DNA of 32,008 bases, taken from positions 1 to 32,008 of IMG/VR virus record IMGVR_UViG_3300018421_000107; one strand, written 5' to 3'. The position numbers and the translations under genes are program-made. Shown here in pieces: positions 9,798-21,700 of the stretch (positions are counted from its first letter, which is position 1; every line of letters begins with the position of its first letter). The notes beneath the pieces are model-generated. The model searched no databases. It saw only the letters and a list, made by a program, of their open reading frames with translations, and was not told the origin of the DNA. The DNA comes from a virus.

Positions 9798-12700
9798 TCA
9801 GTGCTCGTATGCTGTCCTTATTTCCACGTTCGAGCTATGTGGATAGGAGTTATTTTCAACCTCGGTCAACTTATTGAATGTCCAATCAATACTTCCATAT
9901 CGTACTGTCTCAACTTTGCCTGCTTCAGCAAATTGAACGTACCCATATCTATCAGCAACTTCTGTCACCTTCACAGTATTCTTGGCATATGTCAATCCTT
10001 GACCAACGGTGAGTTGTTTTCCTCTTTCTAACTGAATTACCCAAGTATTTGAATCAATGATTCTTTCAACTCTACCAATTAGATCAGTAGAAACTTCATT
10101 ATAAATTTCTGCTCCAGGATAAATCCAGAATGTAGTTCCTTCAACATAAAGTCTATTGAATCCAGCAACACTGGAAATAGACATCTCAGAATCAACAACT
10201 TGATAATTTGCAGTTAGTGTTGCTACTGCCTCAACTGTCGATGTAATTGGCGACATATTATATCTAGTCACGCGGTTATTTAGATCCTTGTAGATTGAGG
10301 AATAATATCTATCACTTACCGTTCCAATAGTTAAGTCTTGGAATTGATCTAGACTACCAATCTCAAAGGAGGTTTCAAGAGCAAATCTATCTTCCTCAAG
10401 GAGACTAAACGTAGGTGTCAATCTCAAGAGACCAACAGAAGTAACTGTTGCTGGAACTGCATCTGCTAAATCTTCTTCAAATGGTGCTGCACCATTATAT
10501 GAGTAAGTTTTTCCTGGTGTGGTAATAAAATCATCAAGAATCTGTGGCTCAAGATTTATAGTGACTACTTGATCATTAAGTGGATCATCTACACCAATAT
10601 CAACATTCCTTAGAATTTGAACCTCAACTTCAGAGCGAGCATCAATAAATGTGCTAACAGAAATCTGAGTATCTTGAGAAGTCCAGAAGTTTAGATATCC
10701 TGCAGTCTTGACTGTTGGATATACTGGTGAAATGACATCATATTCTCTACTAACAAGTACATCAGGAACTTCATAGTATTCTTCACCTTCATTAGTTACA
10801 ACACAATTTTCGAGTTGATTATTTCTATTAATCTGAGAATATGCAGTTGCATATCTACCAGTATCATTTCTAGATGGTCTAATTACAATAATTGGAGCAG
10901 TTTCATAGTCTGATCCAATTGGGAACGCACCTTGAACTGGTTCAATGGCGACAACTCTACCATTTACTCTTCCAGTAACTGTTTGTGGATTGGATCCACC
11001 AAGATCAGTTGTAATCACCGAGTTTAGTGGGATTACTCTGTCAGGGAACATTTGAATTTCGACTTCCGTTGCCGAAATTACTTCAATCACTTTAGCGACA
11101 TTTTCCCCAGCAGAAAATAGTAATTGCTCTGGTGCATATGCTGCAGTGCTAGCAACAGTTGCAGTCCATCTAACTCTAGCAACCAGATCAGCACCCTGAC
11201 CTCTTGTGATGCCACCATAATCACTAGTTGTAATGTTTGCCTGTCTCAGACCATAAAGATCTGATGGAATAGTAATACTATGAACACCTGTACTGGTTCC
11301 AATCGCAATAGCATATGTTTCATCTGATGATAATGAAGATTGATAATCATTGTAGAACAGAACTGCTCTTTCAGGATAACGATATCCAACATAATATTGC
11401 TGACCACCAGTCAATCCAGGAATATCAGGATTTCCATTATTGTTGTAAGTTACTCTTGTACCAGGCTCAATAACATCAGAAGTTTGTGCTGTTCCAGTAT
11501 ATTCATCAAGATATACTTTACTGAATATGGTATTAATGTTTGTTGCATCAAACGAATATGTATTGCTCTCAGTATCATCTGTCTCCCACTGAATGATGTC
11601 CCTGTTAGAGACACTGAAAATAGTTCTTGGTTGTGCTTCCCCATCAATTTGAACTTTCTTGGAAGTATCCAAATATTCAAATACTGGAACATCCTCAGAC
11701 TTAATAGATCTAATCAGTTTATTTGTACTGAATCCACCTGGATCAGTATATGTAACTGCAGTGCCAGTGATAAGATTTCTCTTGATAAAGTTTGGTTCAT
11801 ATAATGGCATGTTATAACCCTGAAGAATCTTCTCAAGATCCTTACCATACCAGTAAAGTGCAACAACCTTAGATCCTTTTCTTACTGGTTCATAGAATTC
11901 AACTAATGCCTCATTCAAAACATATGATTTGCCAAATTCCTGAATAACACCATCAACCATCATAATAATTTGAAGAGAACTAGTTGGTACAATAAGGTCA
12001 CCAGATCTCTTCAGTAAGAACGTTGTGTTATCTTGGAGTGAAGTATCAAAAGAGTCGAGAACAGAATACTTACCATTAGCAAAAGCAAAGAACTTTTGTG
12101 GGAATCCTTCCTTCTCTACATATCCCTTACCTGATGTCCTATTGATAGAGGATAATGTTGTTGGATCTGAAATAGTATTGATTACAATATCAAATAACGT
12201 ATAAATTGCAGATTCAATATTTGCACATGATGCAGTGTAACTTGAACCATCAATAATAATTGAATTGTCAGTAATTACGTTAATTTGACCATTATATGTA
12301 ATTGGATATGCTTTAGGTGATGTTCTGGTAATACCATTCAGATATGTATTATCATTGATAGTACTTGTAATAATACTAATATATGTGGTAATTGCTGACT
12401 GAACATTTGCACACCCACCAGCATCAACAGTAATACTATTGTCAAATGTTTGGGTAAGACCATGTGATCCCTGAACTGTTACAGCAACGTTTTGGATTAC
12501 TTGAATTGCGATTCCTCTAGCATGGTTGAAGACCTCGATAGATTCATCTTCTTCGCCTTGAAGATTAGTTGTTGTAGCATAGAAGTTTGCAGAATCCCAA
12601 ACCTTACTATTTCCACCATATCTCATATTGAATGCCATAGAATCTAGAACATCCTTGACATCATCAACACAATTTACAGTTCCATTAGGAACTGAGAATC

Positions 12701-15700
12701 CAGAGTTTGCTGGATCTAGAAGCATTCTTTGAACTGCCTCATTTGCGATGAAATCTTTATTACTTGTAATCAAATTCGCCGCATCAACAAATCTATCTTC
12801 AACTGGGTTTGTTGGATATCCTGCACCATCAACAGGGTTATATCCTAGTCTGTTCTGCATTGCAAGAATACAGAGATCTTTTGCCCATCTGAATACTAAT
12901 TTAGATTGCTCTTCCTCACCTACAAGATGCTGAAGTGCTCCACCAGTTGCATATAGATTTGCAGCATCCCAAGTATAATCATTTCCACCAAATCTTAAGT
13001 TATTGACTACTGCACCGATAACATCCATAACATCATCAATACAGTTCTGATTTCCACCAGGAACGCTAAATGTTCCTCTATATGCAGAGTAATCCAACAT
13101 GATGTCAACTGCTTCTTCTGCAATCAACTGCTTATTAGCTTCAATCAAATTGGCAGCATCAAGGAATCTGTCTTGACCTGTGGTGATAGTACCCGTTAGT
13201 TTGATAGAACCTGTAGTATTTGACGTTTGACCAACAATAATTTCATCTACGAAGTCTCCACGGGTAACTTCAACTTTCATGATACCTTTACCTTCATATC
13301 CAGAAGTTGTTCTACTGAGAACTTTACCCTCTGCTTGTGAAGTCTGCCCAACAACGATTTCACTATCAGCAAACTGAGATAAGTTTGTAACCTCACTCAT
13401 ATTGATTACTTTACCAATTCTCTTTGGTGGATTAGTAAATGTAATCGTGTTTTGTGCATCATTGATAGTATATGCTTCACCATATACCTGAGGAATACCA
13501 TCAACACAAACAAAAGCATATTCATTTGCTTCTGTTGGATCTGTAGGTGAATATAATGCTTGTCCGTTTGTAAATTCTAAATTGAATGTAGTCTTATTGC
13601 CATCAAACTGGTCAGAGATATCTTTATATTTCTTGGCATATTGATTATTATTTGAATCATCAACAAAACTGAACAGTCTTCCCTGGAATTGTTGTACGTT
13701 TACTTGCCCATTGATTGGATCAGTATACTTGAGAGGAGGGTCATTAAAGATAATCTTATCTCTCAATTCAGATGCTCTGAGGCGGTTTTCCTCATAGAAT
13801 CTATGATACAGGTCAACACCAGCGATATATGGATACGCACCATTATTTGTTCCACCATATGTGGCAGTTGTTGATTCAATGGTACTAAAATAGCAATACC
13901 TTCCGTTAGGAAATTCTGGAGTTACACAGAATCTTCCATTATATTGATCAAGATGACCTGATCCATTAGTATAAACATAATCTTCAGCAAAATATCCAAG
14001 ATTATAACGAATAGGTGTGCTATTGATTTGTGCCCAACCAGTCTGAGACTTGATCCACATACCTTCAGCAAAAGTTCCAACTACATTTCTGAGAAGAACT
14101 TGTCTTGTAACAGGATCATAAGAAACAACAGTTCCTGAAACTCCTGCAATTACACCACTATCCGTTCCACTATTGACCTGAAGAATATTTTGGTCTTGTG
14201 CAAATTCTTCTGTAGATCCAGTAAAATCGACAAAAGAAGTTACTGTAAATTCTACAGAATTGACTGGTGGTCCAACTTCAGCATCAGGTAGGATGGTTCC
14301 ATCAGGGAGAACGTTTCTAGTAGTAATAGATCTCTTAGCGTAACTGCTGTTGATCTTTACGATGGAAGAAACTTCATTTGGATTGGAATAACCGTATGGA
14401 CCATAAATTGGTGTGCCATCATATGCCCAACCGAGGATTGGTGAGTGGGTTAGTGTAGTTGCCTCAACATATGCACCACTAGATGAAATATTGTCTGATA
14501 GTTGTCTTCTCAGTTCAATTGGGTTATTGTAATGAAAATAAGTTCCAGCAACATCAACTAAACCATTATAGGTGTCTTCATTACCCGACCAATTTCCGTG
14601 GTTAATATTCCAATCACCTCTATTCTTATAACTATCTCCTTGCAGAACGTTGTAAATTTGAACACCATTTACAAATGTACCAAAAGTTCCTAAAGGTTTT
14701 CTGGGTTTTTCAACAGGAGAGAATGGAACTTTAGGGAATCTTCTGATGAATCCTTGTGCAGAGGGTGCAGTATCATATCCACTGAAAGTTGTTGTGTATG
14801 AAGGTAAACTTTCTGCCTTGATATAAACAAAATCTACATCATTATATACTGTTCTTACATCAGCAATACCTGCATTAGTTGAGGTATTAGTAACTCTCCA
14901 AGAATCAAATTCAAGTTCTCCTGCACCAGTCGTTGTGATTTCTAATTCATCTAACTTTCTATCATTAATAATACTAAATGATTTTCCTGGTTCTTGGACA
15001 ACACCATCAAGAGTAATAAGTAATGTATTTTCGCTATAAGGAATAAAGTTAGTTCCAAGACTTCTCAAGTCATACATCTTAACTCCCTCAGCAAAGGTTG
15101 GAGTTAGATCATCAACTTGTTTGAGATCAACAGCAACAGATCCCTCAGATACAATAAGAGAACCAATACCACGCTTCCTATTGAATTGGAAGAACTTATT
15201 GATTTGAATAGTTTTGAGTGAAGGACCAAGTTGTGGTCTAGTATCTCTAATTTCAACAAATTTCTTCAGAACATTGATAGTAATCAATGTTTTTGGATTT
15301 TGGGTATCACATCTAAATTCGTGTTTGTATGAAATATCAGTTGGTACTAAATTATAAATGTAATTTTCTTTGTTATGATCAACATCAGCAAACTTGTCCT
15401 CTGGGTGATATTGACCAAATTTGATCCAAGTTCCATACTGATCAGTAGAAGTAATCTCTAATACATAGTAAATACGATCATGAACTAGTCTTCCAGTTAC
15501 CTGATCTCCTGCAAGATTTGTAGCATTCCAAGAAATAACCTCATCTTGACTTGTAGAACGATACTTCAGAGCATCCCCAACCTGAATACCAAACGCATTT
15601 CTAAGATATAGAGCACCAGCAGTGTCACCAGTAGTTGAGATCTCCGTTCTAGTATCAAATTTCCAAGAAGAAGTCGCAGCATTTGCTGGACATTTGACCT

Positions 15701-18700
15701 CACCTAGAACAGGTAGCATTGCCACGCTCTGAGAAGAGTCAATAATAACCTCACCAAATACAACAAAACCTGCAGGGTGGGTTGATGTCTTGATAGTTTG
15801 TCTCCAGTCAGAAACTGGAATTTGTGATCTAATTACATAAGAAAAATCTTGGTAGAAATAAGAATCCTGAATCTTTTGAGATGCAGTATTCAACTTACCA
15901 AATTCATCAGTAAATACTCCCTCAATAGAAGTTAGAGCACCTACAGTTGCAGAAATCTTAGATAGATTTACTTTACTTGCAGTGCTAGTTGCCGAAGAGG
16001 TATAACCTACAACTTGCACACCATCAACAAAACGACCTGTAACCGAAATTAGTTTAAGTACGTTAGTAGTAGAATTGAATGAATCAACAACACCTTGACC
16101 AGAAGGAGTATTTACATTTCCTTGATATACAGTTTCACCCTTTCTATATTCCCCATTGATATTGATGACCTGAATAGTGGTAGGAATTCTAACCTGAGGT
16201 GCCATTGTATAGTTGCTTGTCAGATCATATCCAGGATTTTTGATACTGAATGCTGAAATCTTACCAATAGACGTGGTTGCTGGAAGGATTCTTACATTTC
16301 TAGAATCTTCCTCAACTAAAACTAGTTTTGTGTTTTTGTCATACCCAAAACCTCCACTATTAATAGTGATTCTACGAATACTGTTGTCAAGAACATCAGC
16401 AGTCATTGATGCACCACTTCCATTACCAATAACATAAACTTTTGGTGAGACATATCTAGTTCCACCAAAATCAATATCTACTCTTTGAATCGTGCCATCA
16501 TCATCAGTAATAACGGTCCCTCTAAATGCATCTTCTTCTCTAAAGTAAACACCTTTGATTGTTGGTAATGACTGATACCCTCTGCCTGCATCTGTAATAG
16601 AAATTCTATGGATTTTACCAGAATATCTATGACTTTGTAATGCTAGTGTCTTAGTTCCTCTAGCATTGCCTTCTGGCTTAGTTCTAACAATATACTTGAA
16701 CGTTGTGTCGGTCAGATCAAATACGCCAGTCAAAGATACATTATATGGATCCTCAATAAAAGTGAGTTTACTGGTTAGTCCAGAAATAAGTGCATTAGGA
16801 TTATTATAATAGATATTGGTATAGTCTCTATTGTTGTTTTTGAGGATAACCTTTGAGTTCAAAGAACCTGGAACACCAATTCTTTCCACTGAAATTTCAT
16901 TATTAAAATCTCTATCAGAATAGAAACCAAGAGTAGTATTTGAATTAGTTGACTCTGAAACATCAAAGACATACTTATGCCCATAAACAAGAGTCAATGA
17001 TGGATTTTGTTGATAATTAGAGTCAGTGTGGACGCTACTAAATTCAAACTGACCATTTACAATTCTTACCGAAATACCAGTCTCTTGAATTGTTTCTAAT
17101 GAAGGATCTCCACTAATTTCAATTAGATCACTTTCAAGTAAATCATGATTGGTATTTGTAGTTACAACAGCATCATACTTACTAATGTTTTCTATGGAAG
17201 CATTGTGATTATGATCACTTGCTGTAGTTTGATTGAAACCTCTTGTAACAGTTAGCAAATTAGTTCTCTTACTATCAATTCTAAGTTGTTCTGTTCCAAT
17301 CTCAATTACATCGCCAAGAGAGAACTTTTCATAATTTTCTGCGTCAATATTTAAGGTAATATCTTCGTCTGAAATACTACCATCTACGACAGCATTTACT
17401 GTGATACTATCACCATTATTATCATCAAACGTACTAGTATTAGAGAATCTTTGTGCGTTCTCCAAAGAAACTGTTAGTTGATATGTGTCTCCTGCTGTTG
17501 TAGCACTATGATTTGAAATACTTACGCTAGCATTTACAGAATGCTCATCTGCCACTGTCCCACCTTGTGCTCTAGTCACTGTCAACTGACCCGATTTTTT
17601 ATCAGTGATTCTCATAATCTCTGTGCCAATATTGATATATCGATTGACATAGAATAGATCACTATTGACAACTTTCAAGATTGTATCATCTTCATCAATA
17701 TCTGCGATGAGCGTTGTTGTCACTCCTGCACCAATTTCATTGATAGTCTCTGGTCCAAAAGAACCATTGTTGTAAATACCAAATCTAGGAATATCACTAG
17801 CATTTGGACCTTCTTTTACATCTGTTAAGTACAAATATCCTGAAGTTGCAGAAATAGTTTCTACCAACTCAATACGAGCAGTAGTATCTGAGTTCTGACC
17901 CTGGATATAAACACCAGGAACAAATAGTGATGGATCGGCGCCAGTAAACTGAAGTCTTACTTTATAGTCATCAATATTTGCTGTAGGTACTTGAGTTGAG
18001 CACTCAACACCAAAAGGATGCCTGGATGCCTTAGATCCATCATATCCTCTAATAACTGTAACTTCTTTTACATATTCGATAGAACTAACATTCTGACTAT
18101 AACGAGGTTCTGTTTGGATTTGGTTTGAGATACCTGTTGCTAATGCTGGGATTGCATAGTAATTCTGAGTATCTGGATCAATATACATCTCAACCTTCAA
18201 TATATTTGAGACTGCATTAATTTCTAAGATTCTACCCACCTTAGTAGATTGATCTCCAGAATCAACATAAATCTCATCAAATAATTCTTTACCGTTTTCG
18301 TACTTATAGAAGAATCCTTGATCAGTTTGTGGAGAAACGGGATCCGATGATTGTATATTTGCTACACTAAGATATACATATCTGGAACTATTAGTAAATG
18401 CACTATTGATATATACACTTTCTGATTGAATGTCAATCGTATCTCCAATATTTACATTAGAAGTATTTGCAGTTCTAAATCTAAGTACAGTATCTGTAGC
18501 AGAACATGCAATTGCTGTTTCAATAGCATACTTGGTCTTAGATGTATCTACGATAGTGTCATTTTCAAAAATTTTGTTATACTGAAAATCAGTTCCATCA
18601 AATGTTGGTGGAGCAATGTTTAGAACCTGTTTTCTAACATCTAAGGATCCAGTGATTGTGGAATATGAAATTGAAGATACTCCAATATCATTTCCTGAGT

Positions 18701-21700
18701 TGTTTTTAGCAACAATAGAAGCAACTTTACCAGCAAATCCTACACCTTGAGTATTTGTATCGTCTACAAAAAGTTTATCTCCAGCAACAAATCTTGGAAC
18801 ATAATTATCAGTTCCAACTGAATAATTATTTCCTGGATTTTCAATAATTACCGAATCTACAGATCCAGAAGAAACTGCAGTAACAGATGCTTCTAAATTA
18901 GTTCCAAAATTAGGAACATTATCATTAACATCTCTAATTCTAATGGCATTAGATGGTAAAGATGAAAGAATCGATTCTTTTGTGAAATTGGAGGTCTCAG
19001 GATTGAATTTATAAGTTGGACCAATCATATAAGGATATCTTGGTCTAGCATCCTGTCTATTCCTTTGATTAATATCATCACTACTATGAATCGTCAAGAA
19101 ATAGCAATATCTACCTTCTGGAAAATCTGGAGTGACACAGAATCGACCATTATGCTTATCTAAGTCTTTATGTAGAGGATTACCCTCTGGTTTGTACTCA
19201 TAATCCTCTACGAAACTGCCCATAGTAAATTCAACAGCACTAGGACCATTTTCACCTCTATCATCTCTCAAGTAATATGAAGACTCAACTCTCTTTAGGG
19301 CAGAGTTAGAATCCGTCGGATCTGAATATCCAACTGGACCATAAATTGGAACACCATCATAAGACCAAGCAACAATTGGTGAGTGGGTTAGGTCGGATGG
19401 TAATTCGACTCCACCAGAAGTAATGTTGTCATTCTTAGTAATTCTATATCCCCTAGGATTTCCAACATAATAGTAAGCATCATTATATTCAGGAAATCTA
19501 CCTTGGAAAGGGTATCCATTAGCATCATCGGCAAACTGAGTATATGCCGCATAATTATCTCTATGCCAACTTCTTACTTCTGCTTCTGCAGTTGCCCCTG
19601 TTCCAGTAGATACTACATATATCTTGGTTTTAGTCTGATCATAATCAAATCCACCAGATACTTTCTTAATAGCAGTAATGTTACCATTTACTGGATCAAT
19701 AGACTGGACAATAAATTTAGCGCCTCTACCCCTCCCAGATTCGTCTACAACTTCGATATCTGGTGCTTGAGTATAGAAAGATCCACTATTTACAATATCC
19801 AGAGATTGAATATCACCTAATCTATTGTTAGATCCAAAATTAGCTTCCAAAACTGCACCAGAACCCGTAGAAATGGTAATTTCTGGTCTATAGGTGTAAC
19901 CTTGACCTGCAGCAGTAATTGTAATTGCAGTAACACTTCCATTTGTGACAACTGCAGTTCCTGTTGCACCACCTACACCACTAATCGATACTCTAGGTGC
20001 TTCAGAATACCCAGATCCTCCATTAGTAACGTTAATTTTAATAATCTCACCTTGAGTTACTAATTCTCTATTAGATAGAGATTCATTCGTTCCTGTAGGT
20101 GAAATAATAGGTACACCGTCAACAGAGACAGCAACTGTATTATCATCTGGAAGAGGATATAATGTTTGTGCAAAACTTAGATTCTTAGGAATCTTTTTTA
20201 GATGCCTTTGAGAAGCTGGATTCAATAATGCATTAGGACCACCATTAATATTACCAATAGATCCGACTACATCTGGAAATCCGTTAGAAGAAACATACAC
20301 ATAATCACCATCATCATATACCCCATTTACACTCTTGGTAACTTTATAATCATTTTGCAAATAAGTCGATCTCATCTGACCAGAAACACTCACCAAAGAC
20401 ACATTTGCTTCATTTCCTGGCGCATTTTGTGACCAAGAGGTTTGAATTGGTAAATTGCCTTCAATACCCGATTGTACAAAATCAAACTTGTCGCCCTCTG
20501 ATAATAATAATCCAGTATTAACAATATCAAAGTCACTAATAATTCCTGTTGGTCTAAACGTAGCAAATGGTGATGATACTGATGAAGTGATATCTTCTAC
20601 TACAGATACTACATTCCCACTATAAACTCTTGCATTTTTTCTTGCAGTAGTAAATCCTAGGGCATCACTTTCAATACCATAAAACTCAGTTCCAGTTTTT
20701 TCTGCATAAGTAAATGCAACAGACTCACCATTTGCATCCACTACTCCTTCAACGTAAAATACACCATTGATTTCTGGAAATCCTACTGTAGAATCTACAA
20801 CTAAAGATTTTTGTCCAAAAGAAAAGTTTACTCTACTAAGAGTTTGGTTGATTGGAGAAAAATTACCAGTAACGCTTTCGCTATTTACATAAATTCTATA
20901 TAATTGTCTTTCTCCACTCTTTAGAGAAATAACTCTTTCAATAGATGCAGATGCTTCCTCAATAGAAGTGTCATGTGCATATTTTACTTGTTTCAGAACC
21001 AATCCAGAAAGATCGTCTGTAGTATATCCATTAGAAAGATTTACTAAATCTGCTTGGATAATAGTATCTACAGACCAAGTAGACTCAGATGCTTTAATTA
21101 GTTGCTCATTTGGATATCTTATGAGAACTTTATCATCATTAAAGGAACTTCTGAATAAAAACTCTACAGCAGGACTTGTTCCTTTAGATCTATAGAAATC
21201 TTTAATATACTTCAGTACAGTTGGTACATTTACCCCTTCATTTAGCCTTTCTACGGGCAAACCAGAAAAATACTGAGTTTTTAGGTTCTTGAATAAAGAT
21301 GCTAAGAATAGATGAGTAATATTAATTACTTCAGTATCATTAGCAGCATGTTCAATAACCTCGGTGCTGGTATATGAATTAGATTCTAGTAGAAGATCGC
21401 CTAATTTGACGGTTCCAGCAGCCCCTCTCTTAATCTGACTGACAACACCAGTTTGTTTATTGATATTTTTATACTGAACAATTTCATTTCCGTTTGAAGA
21501 TTTTAGAAGAAGCAATCCTTCTTTTGGAAATCTCTCAAAAATTGGAATATTATTTTTATCTACAGCATCAGCATTATTTACATCACTAGATAGCACAATT
21601 TGGGTGTCTGTAACAGACACATCATTTGCTAACACTGTCTCAAGAATAATACCATCCTTATAAAAATCAGAACTTTGATATGTCTGAATTTTTTTCAGGA

